Positions 55,143-62,973 of a DNA stretch of 64,000 bases are shown here, piece by piece. The stretch spans positions 220,059 to 284,058 of the forward strand of contig CAYRNF010000003.1 of the NCBI GenBank assembly GCA_964425695.1. Direction: 5' to 3'. The notes beneath the pieces were generated by a model, which did no database searches, had not been told where the DNA came from, and saw only the letters and a program-made list of their open reading frames with translations. Source of the stretch: JAKPBU01 sp964425695 (GTDB lineage: Bacteria; Pseudomonadota; Gammaproteobacteria; Xanthomonadales; Xanthomonadaceae). Position numbers and translations under genes: made by a program. The stretch's first letter is position 1; each line of letters starts with the position of its first letter.

Positions 55143-56216
55143 TCACCCGCGCGGCGCGGATACGTGTCCGATTTCGTCCAGTACGCAGGTGGCGTAACTG
55201 CCGGCGGGCAGCTCGAACCGCAGGACCAGGCTCCCGGGCTCCGGGTGGCTCCAGGCCAGGCCGGTCGCACGCATCCGCGTGGCGCGCCGTTCCTGGGAAA
55301 GCCCGGCGCGCTCCAGGCCGGCCCGCAACGCCGATGCGTCCGGTGCGTCCAGTGCGTTGGTTTCTAGCGCGCGCGCCGCGGCGGCGGTGCGCAGTGCGCC
55401 CCGTCCCCACAGCGGCGCGGTGGGATGGATGTCGAACGCCGCCGCGCGTGCGGCGAGCGCTTCGCTGGGCGGCTCCGGGCCGAACACACTGCGGCTGCCA
55501 TCCAGCATCCACACCTCGCCGTCCAGGCCGCGGTTCCAGCTGCCATCGCGCACGCGCCGAGCGAGCACGCGGTTGAACAGTTCCGATCGCGCGGCCGACA
55601 GCAGCAGCGAGCGCTTCTCGCGCGGCACGCGGCGCCCGCCGAACATGGCCAGCGCGGCGGCGACGTTGTCGCCCTCGCGCCCGAAGCGCTGCTCGCCGAA
55701 ATAGTTGGGGACGCCGGATCCGGCGATCCGGCGCAGGCGCGCGTCGATGGCGGCGGTGTCGCCCCGCACCTCGCGCAGGCGCAGCGTGAACCGGTTGCCG
55801 GCCAGCGCGCCGCGCGGCAGCTTGCGCGCGTGCCAGACGGCCTGCAGCACCTCGAGCCGTTCCCCGGATGCGTCGCCGGTGGCGGCCGCACGGTCAGCCA
55901 GCCTCGCAGGGTCAGGCGCGGGCCGGCCCGGCATCCACACGCTGAAGCGCTGCGTGGTGAGCGCATGGCGGTCCTTCAGTCCGGCATAGCCGATCGCGGA
56001 TTCGGCCACGCCCGCCCACTGCGCAATGCGCCTGGCGGCGTGCACGGTGTTCATGCCGCGCTTGCGCACGGTCAGCAGCAGGTGTTCGCCCGCGCCGCTG
56101 GGCTCGAACGCGTCGAGTTCCTCCACCAAGAAGTCTTCGGGTACCGAACGCACCAATGCTTCGAGCACCGCGGGGCCGTGCGCGCGCGGCAGCGCCGGGT
56201 CCTGGCTGGCGCTCAC
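55143..56216 (-). CDS. truD: tRNA pseudouridine synthase D (TruD)
   Basis: A 357-residue TruD, which makes pseudouridine 13 in tRNA-Glu. The catalytic region is GYAGLKDRHALTTQRFSVW, with Asp as nucleophile, preceded by RSVPEDFLVEEL and KRGMNTVHAARRIAQW. VPNYFGEQRFGREGDN and GNRFTLRLREV are further family blocks. The start is GTG 56216, which overlaps the ispF stop by four bases (GTGA). It is the last of the ftsB-ispD-ispF-truD chain. Confidence 0.96.
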   Translation of the reverse strand: MSASQDPALPRAHGPAVLEALVRSVPEDFLVEELDAFEPSGAGEHLLLTVRKRGMNTVHAARRIAQWAGVAESAIGYAGLKDRHALTTQRFSVWMPGRPAPDPARLADRAAATGDASGERLEVLQAVWHARKLPRGALAGNRFTLRLREVRGDTAAIDARLRRIAGSGVPNYFGEQRFGREGDNVAAALAMFGGRRVPREKRSLLLSAARSELFNRVLARRVRDGSWNRGLDGEVWMLDGSRSVFGPEPPSEALAARAAAFDIHPTAPLWGRGALRTAAAARALETNALDAPDASALRAGLERAGLSQERRATRMRATGLAWSHPEPGSLVLRFELPAGSYATCVLDEIGHVSAPRG

Positions 56217-56692
56217 GTGCGCACGAGCAGGCACACCGCCTGCGCCGCGATGCCTTCGCCGCGCCCGGTGAAACCCAGCCGCTCGCTGGTGGTGGCCTTC
56301 ACGCTGACCTGGTCCACCTCAATGCCCAGGTCGGCGGCCAGCAGCGCCCGCATCGCCTCCGCGTGCGGGCCGACCTTCGGCCGTTCGCACACCACGGTGA
56401 TGTCGCAGTTGCCCACCTGCCAGCCGCGTGCGCGCAGCAGCGCATCGCAGTGGCGCAGGAACGCACGGCTGTCCGCGTCCTTCCAGCGCGGATCCGACGG
56501 CGGGAAGTGCACGCCGATGTCGCCCAGCGCCAGCGCGCCCAGCATGGCGTCGCACAGTGCGTGGATCGCCACGTCGCCGTCGCTGTGCGCCTGCACGCCG
56601 CGCTCGTGCGGCACGCGCACGCCACCGAGCATCAGGTGGTCGCCGTCGCCGAAGGCGTGCACGTCGTAGCCATGTCCGATCCGGAAGTCCAT
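56213..56692 (-). CDS. ispF: 2-C-methyl-D-erythritol 2,4-cyclodiphosphate synthase
   Basis: A 159-residue IspF of the MEP isoprenoid pathway. RIGHGYDVHAF supplies the Asp and His zinc ligands near residues 9-11, with GVQAHSDGDVAIHALCDAMLGALALGDIG as the substrate loop and VKATTSERLGFTGRGEGIAA near the end. Length equals the E. coli enzyme. ATG 56692 fits; upstream in-frame starts would add a non-conserved tail. A degenerate repeat arm separates it from ispD. Confidence 0.97.
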   Translation of the reverse strand: MDFRIGHGYDVHAFGDGDHLMLGGVRVPHERGVQAHSDGDVAIHALCDAMLGALALGDIGVHFPPSDPRWKDADSRAFLRHCDALLRARGWQVGNCDITVVCERPKVGPHAEAMRALLAADLGIEVDQVSVKATTSERLGFTGRGEGIAAQAVCLLVRT

Positions 56693-56723
56693 CGAGGCGG
56701 GCCTTGGGGTTGGGGCGGACATT

Positions 56724-56746
56724 GTAGGAGCGGGTCCAACCGCAGG
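56724..56746 (+). repeat. Degenerate arm of the GTAGGAGCGGCTTCAGCCGC family
   Basis: GTAGGAGCGGGTCCAACCGC lies between ispD and ispF. A partial inverted partner (GCCGCGCTCCTA) occurs near 56785-56797. It is a weaker match than the other copies. Confidence 0.5.
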
Positions 56747-56794
56747 CGCCTGGGTGTGCACGCAAGGCGCGAACCGCGCATCGCTGCCGCGCTC

Positions 56795-57517
56795 CTAAGG
56801 CGCCTGCCGCGTCGCGTGCGTGCGCAGGAGGTATTCCACGTAGGCCAGGTCGGCGGGGGTGGTGACCTTGAGGTTGTCCTCGCTGCCTTCCACCAGCAGC
56901 GGGCGGTGGCCCAGGCGCTCCATGGCCATGGCCTCGTCGGTGGGAGCGACGCCCGCATCGCGCGCGGCTTCCAGCGCTCGGGTGAGCTGCAGGCGGCGGA
57001 ACAGCTGGGGGGTCAGCGCGCGCCACAGGCGTTCACGCGGCTGCGTGGCGTCGATCCCGCCATCGTCGCCGGCGCGCTTGAGGGTGTCGCGCACCGGCGC
57101 CGCCAGGATCGCGCCCACCGGATCGTTGCGGCCGCGTTCCAGCAGCGCATCGAGGTCGGCGTGGCGCAGCAGCGGGCGCGCTGCGTCGTGCACCAGCACG
57201 AAGTCGTCCGCGCGCACTTCGTCCGGCAGCGCCTGCAAGGCGGCCAGCACCGAATCCGCCCGCGTCGCTCCCCCTTCGCATGCCAGGATCGGCTTGCCGG
57301 CAAGCGACGTGTATCCGGGCCAGTGCGCATCCGCGGGCGGGAGCGCCACGATCGCGCCGGCGACGCCCGGATGCAGCAGCAGGGCCTGCAGCGTGTGCGC
57401 GATCAGCGGTCCGCCGGCCACCTGCACGTACTGCTTGGGCACGCTCCCGCCGAAGCGCGCTCCACGGCCACCCGCAGGCACGATCGCCCACACGCCGCGC
57501 GCGGTCTCCCCGCTCAA
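56795..57517 (-). CDS. ispD: 2-C-methyl-D-erythritol 4-phosphate cytidylyltransferase
   Basis: A 240-residue IspD of the MEP pathway, forming CDP-ME from MEP and CTP. VWAIVPAGGRGARFGGSVPKQYVQVAGG is the nucleotide-binding signature, followed by RADSVLAALQALP, VLVHDAARPLL and VEGSEDNLKVTTPADL. I chose TTG 57517, which overlaps the ftsB stop (TTGA) and has GGAGA six bases upstream. GTG 57493 is the alternative and would begin directly at VWAIVP. An annotator would find no ATG in the right place. Confidence 0.95.
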   Translation of the reverse strand: MSGETARGVWAIVPAGGRGARFGGSVPKQYVQVAGGPLIAHTLQALLLHPGVAGAIVALPPADAHWPGYTSLAGKPILACEGGATRADSVLAALQALPDEVRADDFVLVHDAARPLLRHADLDALLERGRNDPVGAILAAPVRDTLKRAGDDGGIDATQPRERLWRALTPQLFRRLQLTRALEAARDAGVAPTDEAMAMERLGHRPLLVEGSEDNLKVTTPADLAYVEYLLRTHATRQAP

Positions 57518-57849
57518 GGCGTCTCCGCGTCCACGGGCTGCCGACCGGATGCGGGCGCGGCTGTCTTGCGGTCGTCGACCACGCGGTAGAACGTCTCGCC
57601 CGGCTTGATCATGCCCAGCTCGCTGCGCGCGCGCTCCTCGATGGCGGCCTCGCCGGACTTGAGGTCCTTCACCTCCGCCGCCAGCACGTCGTTGCGCTGC
57701 TGCAGCCCGGTGTTGGCGTAGGCCTGCTGCGTCACCTGTGCCTGTAGCGCATCGACTTCGCGCTGCCCGCCCTTGCCGAACCACAGGCGGTACTGCAGCC
57801 AGGCCAGCAGGGCGGCCAGGACCAGCAGCAGCAGCGCGAGCTTGCGCAC
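57514..57849 (-). CDS. ftsB: Cell division protein FtsB
   Basis: A 111-residue bitopic membrane protein. An N-terminal helix (KLALLLLVLAALLAWLQYRLWF) precedes a coiled coil (VDALQAQVTQQAYANTGLQQ, then DVLAAEVKDLKSGEAAIEER), and the conserved ELGMIKPGETFYRVV completes the FtsB/DivIC pattern. It bridges FtsL and FtsQ in the divisome. The start is GTG 57849, ten bases after eno. Its stop overlaps the ispD start. Confidence 0.94.
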   Translation of the reverse strand: MRKLALLLLVLAALLAWLQYRLWFGKGGQREVDALQAQVTQQAYANTGLQQRNDVLAAEVKDLKSGEAAIEERARSELGMIKPGETFYRVVDDRKTAAPASGRQPVDAETP

Positions 57850-57859
57850 GAAGCCGGCT

Positions 57860-59161
57860 TCAGCGCCGCAGCGACACGAACGCGTCGCGGCCGGCATACC
57901 GCGCCTGCGCGCCCAGTGCCTCTTCGATGCGCAGCAGCTGGTTGTACTTGGCCACGCGGTCGCTGCGGCACAGCGAGCCGGTCTTGATCTGCGTGGCGGT
58001 GGTCGCCACGGCGATGTCGGCGATGGTGGTGTCCTCGGTCTCGCCCGAACGGTGCGACACGATCGCCGCGTAGCCCGCCGCGTCGGCCATGGCGATGGCC
58101 TCCAGCGTCTCGGTCAGCGTGCCGATCTGGTTCACCTTGATCAGGATCGCGTTGGCCACGCGCTGCTGGATGCCGTCGCGGAAGATGCGCGGATTGGTCA
58201 CGAACAGGTCGTCGCCCACCAGCTGCACCTTGCCGCCGACGCGCTCGGTGAGCATCTTCCAGCCGGCCCAGTCGTCTTCGGCCATGCCGTCCTCGATGGT
58301 GACGATGGGGTACTGGCGGCACCAGTCGGCCAGGAAGTCGGTGAACTGTTCGCTGGTCAGGCGCTTGTTCTCGCCAACCAGGTGGTACTTGCCGTTGTCG
58401 TGGAACTCGGTGGAGGCCACGTCCAGACCCAGCAGCACTTCCTCGCCGGCTGCGTAGCCGGCCTTGCCGATCGCCTCCAGGATCGTGTCCAGCGCCTCGG
58501 CGTTGCTGCGCAGGTCGGGCGCGAAGCCGCCTTCGTCGCCCACCGCCGTGCTCAGGCCGCGCCCCTTGAGCACCGACTTGAGCGCATGGAAGATCTCGGT
58601 GCCGGCGCGCAGCGCCTCGGCGAAGCTGGAAGCGCCCACCGGCAGCACCATGAACTCCTGCAGGTCCACGTTGTTGTCGGCGTGGGCGCCGCCGTTGATG
58701 ATGTTCATCATCGGCACCGGCAACGTGGGCTGCCAGCCATCCGGCCGCGCGCCGATCCCGGCGATGTACTGCCACAGCGGCAGCTTGCGCGACGCGGCTA
58801 CCGCGTGCGCGCTGGCCATCGACACGCCCAGCAGCGCGTTGGCGCCCAGCCGCCCCTTGTTCTCGGTGCCGTCCAGGTCGATCAGACGCTTGTCCAGCGC
58901 GGCCTGGTCCGCGGCATCGAAGCCGGCCAACGCCTGCGCGATGGCGGTATTGACGTGGTCGACGGCCTTGCGCACGCCCTTGCCCAGGTAGCGGGTCTTG
59001 TCGCCGTCGCGCAGTTCCACCGCTTCCTTGGTGCCGGTCGATGCCCCCGAAGGCACCATCGCGCGGCCGAAGCTGCCGTCGGCGAGGGTGACTTCCGCTT
59101 CTAGCGTGGGGTTGCCGCGGCTGTCGAGGATTTCGCGGGCGTGGATCTTGGAAATTTTCAT
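57860..59161 (-). CDS. eno: Enolase
   Basis: A 433-residue enolase converting 2-phosphoglycerate to phosphoenolpyruvate. Recognised blocks are IHAREILDSRGNPTLEAEV, then MVPSGASTGTKEAVELRDGD, GDEGGFAPDL, the metal site around VTIEDGMAEDDWAGW, and SHRSGETEDTTIADIAV. Length is typical. The ATG overlaps the stop of the upstream orphan gene by four bases (ATGA at 59158-59161). Confidence 0.98.
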   Translation of the reverse strand: MKISKIHAREILDSRGNPTLEAEVTLADGSFGRAMVPSGASTGTKEAVELRDGDKTRYLGKGVRKAVDHVNTAIAQALAGFDAADQAALDKRLIDLDGTENKGRLGANALLGVSMASAHAVAASRKLPLWQYIAGIGARPDGWQPTLPVPMMNIINGGAHADNNVDLQEFMVLPVGASSFAEALRAGTEIFHALKSVLKGRGLSTAVGDEGGFAPDLRSNAEALDTILEAIGKAGYAAGEEVLLGLDVASTEFHDNGKYHLVGENKRLTSEQFTDFLADWCRQYPIVTIEDGMAEDDWAGWKMLTERVGGKVQLVGDDLFVTNPRIFRDGIQQRVANAILIKVNQIGTLTETLEAIAMADAAGYAAIVSHRSGETEDTTIADIAVATTATQIKTGSLCRSDRVAKYNQLLRIEEALGAQARYAGRDAFVSLRR

Positions 59162-59844
59162 TGATTGCTGGCTTTATCGAGTAAACGATTGAAGGTTTCG
59201 CCGGGGATGCATTCTCCCTTCGTCCCCATGGCCGTGTACTTGGCGTAGATCGCCCTCGCGCGAACTGATTCGACCTGCTTGCGATCCGCACCCATCGCAT
59301 AGTTCTGCAGCGCCCAGATGACCTCGGGGAAGCGCTTCTTCGCTCCCCCGTCGCTCATCGCATCGACCTCAGCGCGGCCGATGAAATCGGGCAATCCGCT
59401 CGCTTCGACGAACATCTCCCGGGCCTTGCCGGACTTGATCGTCTGACGCCACAGCTTGTCATCCATGTTCTTGCCGAAGAAATCGGGTTTCGGATTGCGC
59501 AATTCGTAGGCGAGTATGCATCGCGACAATGCTTCGGAAGCGTCATGCAGCCCGATAAACTCGCCCAGGTCCAATGGGGCGAACTCGGCGACGTCTAGAC
59601 CGGCACATGCCGATGCATCCGGCTTCTCATCTGGCAAGGAGCGGCTCCCGCGGATGCAGAACTTCGATGGCTTCAGTTCAGTCGGCTTGCCCAGCACCGT
59701 GGTCATCAATCTGCCGTCTGGCGTTTGCAGCAGCCCTTGAGCAAGCACTGGCGCAACCAGCGCAAGGCCAATGGCGACGGCCGGCACAGCGAGCACTTGA
59801 CTGAGGCGGCACTGCCAAGGGGGGGTCCGTACGTCCCGGTTCAT
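59158..59844 (-). CDS. Exported orphan protein between kdsA and eno
   Basis: A 228-residue protein without a recognised family. A hydrophobic segment (about 15-35, VLAVPAVAIGLALVAPVLAQ) looks like a signal peptide. The mature part has four cysteines and helical segments such as ALSRCILAYELRNPKPDFF and KSGKAREMFVEASGLPDFIG. Its DNA is clearly lower in GC than its neighbours: I count 62% in the row at 59221 and 48% in the row at 59461. Both ends overlap core genes by four bases (with kdsA at 59841-59844 and with eno at 59158-59161). It therefore sits coupled inside a housekeeping operon. It is real but of unknown function. Confidence 0.8.
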   Translation of the reverse strand: MNRDVRTPPWQCRLSQVLAVPAVAIGLALVAPVLAQGLLQTPDGRLMTTVLGKPTELKPSKFCIRGSRSLPDEKPDASACAGLDVAEFAPLDLGEFIGLHDASEALSRCILAYELRNPKPDFFGKNMDDKLWRQTIKSGKAREMFVEASGLPDFIGRAEVDAMSDGGAKKRFPEVIWALQNYAMGADRKQVESVRARAIYAKYTAMGTKGECIPGETFNRLLDKASNQ

Positions 59845-60677
59845 GTGCGAACGCTCTCGAGGAAGCCGCCGCGCTTGGCAACCCGGTCAAGTTCTTGGAG
59901 CGTTTCCAGCAGCGCCTTCATCTTCGGCAGCGGCCACGCATTGGGGCCGTCGCTCAGCGCCTTGGCGGGATCGGGATGGGTTTCCATGAACAGGCCGCTG
60001 ATGCCCACCGCCACCGCCGCGCGCGACAGCACCGGCACGAACTCGCGCTGGCCGCCGCTGCTGGTGCCCTGCCCGCCCGGCAGCTGCACCGAGTGGGTCG
60101 CGTCGAACACCACCGGGCAGCCGGTGTCGCGCATCACGCTCAAGCTGCGCATGTCCGATACCAGGTTGTTGTAGCCGAAGCTGGCGCCGCGCTCGCAGAC
60201 CATGATGTCCTGGTTGCCGGTCGCCTTCGCCTTCTCGACGACCGGCTTCATGTCCCACGGCGACAGGAACTGGCCCTTCTTGATGTTGACCGGCTTGCCG
60301 GCCGCGCAGACCTTGGTGATGAAGTCGGTCTGGCGCACCAGGAACGCGGGCGTCTGCAGCACGTCCACCACCGAGGCCACTTCGTCCATCGGCGTGTACT
60401 CGTGCACGTCGGTCAGCACCGGTACGCCGATCTGTCGCTTCACCTCCGCCAGCACGCGCAGGCCCTCTTCCATGCCCGGGCCGCGGAAGCTGGCGTGCGA
60501 GGTGCGGTTGGCCTTGTCGAAACTGGATTTGAAGATGAAGGGGATGCCCAGCGCGGAGGTGATCTCCTTGAGCTGGCCGGCCACGTCGAGCTGCAGCTGC
60601 TCGCTTTCGACCACGCAGGGGCCTGCGATCAGGAAGAACGGCTTGTCCAGTCCGACGTCGAAACCGCACAGTCTCAT
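59841..60677 (-). CDS. kdsA: 3-deoxy-8-phosphooctulonate synthase
   Basis: A 278-residue KdsA, which makes KDO-8-phosphate for lipopolysaccharide from PEP and arabinose 5-phosphate. Motifs are FLIAGPCVVESEQL, the PEP loop FKSSFDKANRTS, PVLTDVHEYTPMDEV, then NIKKGQFLSPWDM, MVCERGASFGYNNLVSDMR and FDATHSVQLPGG. ATG 60677 gives the standard MRLCGFDVG start. It follows pyrG and precedes the orphan gene with a four-base overlap. Confidence 0.97.
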   Translation of the reverse strand: MRLCGFDVGLDKPFFLIAGPCVVESEQLQLDVAGQLKEITSALGIPFIFKSSFDKANRTSHASFRGPGMEEGLRVLAEVKRQIGVPVLTDVHEYTPMDEVASVVDVLQTPAFLVRQTDFITKVCAAGKPVNIKKGQFLSPWDMKPVVEKAKATGNQDIMVCERGASFGYNNLVSDMRSLSVMRDTGCPVVFDATHSVQLPGGQGTSSGGQREFVPVLSRAAVAVGISGLFMETHPDPAKALSDGPNAWPLPKMKALLETLQELDRVAKRGGFLESVRT

Positions 60678-60689
60678 GAAGGTGTCCCG

Positions 60690-60771
60690 GTAGGAGCGGC
60701 GGGAGCCGCGCGCTTTTCGCAGCGGGCCGACGAGAAGATCCAAGATCCGCGGCTGCAGCCGCGCCCACGAC
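60690..60771. repeat. Divergent paired palindromic repeat between pyrG and kdsA
   Basis: The left arm begins GTAGGAGCGGCGGGAGCCGC (60690-60709). The right arm, CCGCGGCTGCAGCCGCGCC (60748-60766), is its rough inverse. It fills most of the 100-base gap, so the two genes may be joined by a transcript with a stable hairpin. Confidence 0.65.
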
Positions 60772-60777
60772 CATGTT

Positions 60778-62478
60778 TCATGCGCTGGCCTCCTTCAGCA
60801 GGCCGCCCGCCTTGCCCGCGTTGGCCTTGTGTTCGCGCGCGGCGCGGATGAAGCCCACGAACAGCGGATGCCCGGTGCGCGGCGTGGACAGGAATTCGGG
60901 ATGCGCCTGGCAGGCCAGGAACCACGGATGCTGCGCTTCGGGCAGTTCCACCATCTCCACCAGCAGGTCGTCCATGGACTTGGCCGAGATGACCAGGCCG
61001 GCGTCTTCGAGCTGGGTGCGGTAGCGGTTGTTGAATTCGTAGCGGTGGCGGTGGCGCTCGCCGACCACGTCCTTGCCGTACATGCGGTGCGCCAGCGTGC
61101 CGGGCTTCACCCGCTGCTCCTGCAGCCCCAGGCGCATGGTGCCGCCCAGTTCGCTGTCCTCGCTGCGGCGCTCCACGTCGCCGGACTTGGTGCGCCACTC
61201 GGTGATCAGGCCGATCACGGGATGCGGCGACTGCCTGTCGTTCTCCGTGCTGTTGGCGCCCTCCAGGCCGGCGACGTTGCGTGCCACGTCCACCACCGCC
61301 GCCTGCATGCCGTAGCAGATGCCGAAATACGGCACGCCGTGCTCGCGGGCATATCGCGCGGTGAGCACCTTGCCCTCGAAGCCGCGGTCGCCGAAGCCGC
61401 CGGGCACCAGGATCCCGTCCACCCCGGCCAGCGCCACGTCGGCGCCCTCGCGCTCCACGTCCTGCGATTCGAGCCACTTCACGGTCACGCGCGTACGCTG
61501 GCGGATGCCGCCGTGCTTGAGCGCCTCGCCCACGGACTTGTACGCGTCCTTGTGGTCCACGTACTTGCCCACCAGGGCGATGGTGACGTCGTCGATCGGG
61601 TGCTCGGCCGCGTCCACCACGTCCAGCCATTGCGACAGGTCGGCGGAAGCCGCGGCGCGCTGCGCCAGGCCCAGCCGTTCCACCACGATCTGGTCCAGCC
61701 CCTGCGCGTGCAGCCACATCGGGATCTTGTGGATGTTGTCCAGGTCCACCGCGGAGATGACGGCCTTCTCCGGCACGTTGGTGAACAGCGCGATCTTGCG
61801 GCGCTCGCCGTCCGGCAGCGGCTGCTCGCTGCGGCACAGCAGCACGTCGGGCTGGATGCCGATGCTGCGCAGTTCCTTCACCGAGTGCTGCGTGGGCTTG
61901 GTCTTGAGTTCGCCGGCGGCGGCGATGTACGGCACCAGGGTGAGGTGCATGAACAGCGCCTTCTCCGCGCCGCGCTCGGTACGGATCTGGCGGATGGCCT
62001 CCAGGAATGGCAGCGACTCGATGTCGCCCACCGTGCCGCCGATCTCCACCAGCGCAACGTCGTAACCGGCGGTGGCCGCGTCGATGCTGCGCTTGATCTC
62101 GTCGGTGATGTGCGGGATCACCTGCACCGTGGCGCCCAGGTAGTCGCCGCGGCGCTCCTTGCGGATCACGTTCTCGTAGATCTTGCCGGTGGTGATCGAA
62201 TTGGCGCCGGACAGGCGCACGTTGACGAAGCGCTCGTAATGGCCCAGGTCCAGGTCGGTTTCGGCGCCGTCGTCGGTGACGTAGACCTCGCCGTGCTGGA
62301 ACGGGCTCATGGTGCCCGGATCGACATTGATGTACGGATCCAGCTTCATCATCGTGACCCGCAGGCCACGGGCCTCGAGGATCGCGGCCAGCGAGGCGGC
62401 GGCGATGCCCTTACCCAGCGAGGACACCACGCCCCCGGTGACGAAGATGAGGGGTGTGGCGGAACCGGTGGCGGTCAT
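60778..62478 (-). CDS. pyrG: CTP synthase
   Basis: A 566-residue CTP synthase, aminating UTP with glutamine-derived ammonia. The N-terminal synthetase domain starts PLIFVTGGVVSSLGKGIAAA (P-loop) and includes DPYINVDPGTMSPFQHGEVY. The C-terminal class I glutaminase has nucleophile Cys388 in GICYGMQ and the His-Glu pair in AHPEF. Some 20 extra residues relative to E. coli (545) are spread through linkers. The start is ATG 62478. The upstream frame extension is spurious. It leads the run to truD. Confidence 0.98.
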   Translation of the reverse strand: MTATGSATPLIFVTGGVVSSLGKGIAAASLAAILEARGLRVTMMKLDPYINVDPGTMSPFQHGEVYVTDDGAETDLDLGHYERFVNVRLSGANSITTGKIYENVIRKERRGDYLGATVQVIPHITDEIKRSIDAATAGYDVALVEIGGTVGDIESLPFLEAIRQIRTERGAEKALFMHLTLVPYIAAAGELKTKPTQHSVKELRSIGIQPDVLLCRSEQPLPDGERRKIALFTNVPEKAVISAVDLDNIHKIPMWLHAQGLDQIVVERLGLAQRAAASADLSQWLDVVDAAEHPIDDVTIALVGKYVDHKDAYKSVGEALKHGGIRQRTRVTVKWLESQDVEREGADVALAGVDGILVPGGFGDRGFEGKVLTARYAREHGVPYFGICYGMQAAVVDVARNVAGLEGANSTENDRQSPHPVIGLITEWRTKSGDVERRSEDSELGGTMRLGLQEQRVKPGTLAHRMYGKDVVGERHRHRYEFNNRYRTQLEDAGLVISAKSMDDLLVEMVELPEAQHPWFLACQAHPEFLSTPRTGHPLFVGFIRAAREHKANAGKAGGLLKEASA

Positions 62479-62575
62479 GGCGGGTCGGGGTGCTGGAAAG
62501 GCGCATTCTACCGGCTGGGTCCGCAGGGCGCGAACGCGGCGCCCGCAGCCGCGTTTCCGGGGCCGCAAGCGAAGA

Positions 62576-62594
62576 CGCCCCGCAATGCGGGGCG
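62576..62594 (-). terminator. Hairpin between the small exported gene and pyrG
   Basis: CGCCCCGC and GCGGGGCG pair around an AAT loop, 24 bases beyond the stop of the 62619 gene on the minus strand, with GTCTTCGCTT following. It is a likely terminator for that gene. Confidence 0.6.
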
Positions 62595-62618
62595 CCGGGG
62601 GACCGCCACAGTTGGCGA

Positions 62619-62855
62619 TCAGGGTTCCTCTTCTTCCTCTTCGTCTTCGTCGCCGGTCTTGGAGCGCTCGTTCGCCTTGGCCTTCGCGGCCTCGGCCTTG
62701 CGCTTGGCTTCGGCCTCCGCCTTGGCCTTCGCCGCGGCCTGTTCGGCGCTGGCGTCTCTGGACGCCGCCTCGACCTGCGCGTTCTGCGCGGCGGCGTTGC
62801 CTGCGGCCAGCAGGGCCACGGCGGAAACGAACAGCAGGACGTTCTTGAATTTCAT
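62619..62855 (-). CDS. Small exported Ala/Lys/Glu-rich protein
   Basis: A 78-residue protein with a signal peptide (FKNVLLFVSAVALLAAG, cleavage after AAAQ). The mature chain is almost only Ala, Lys, Glu, Arg and Asp, forming one charged helix (AEQAAAKAKAEAEAKRKAEA), and ends in a run of glutamates. It is probably periplasmic. Low complexity hinders family assignment. Clean signal peptide, its own terminator and a position between pyrG and parE favour a real gene. Confidence 0.7.
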   Translation of the reverse strand: MKFKNVLLFVSAVALLAAGNAAAQNAQVEAASRDASAEQAAAKAKAEAEAKRKAEAAKAKANERSKTGDEDEEEEEEP

Positions 62856-62973
62856 GGCACTGCCTCGCGTCCGGGCGTCGTGGTGCCCGGTCGTCCAGGG
62901 ATTCTAGGCTTCCAAGCTGAATCGCCACCGTGCCACGCACTAGACTATCGGTTCGCACGCCCCACGGATCCGC

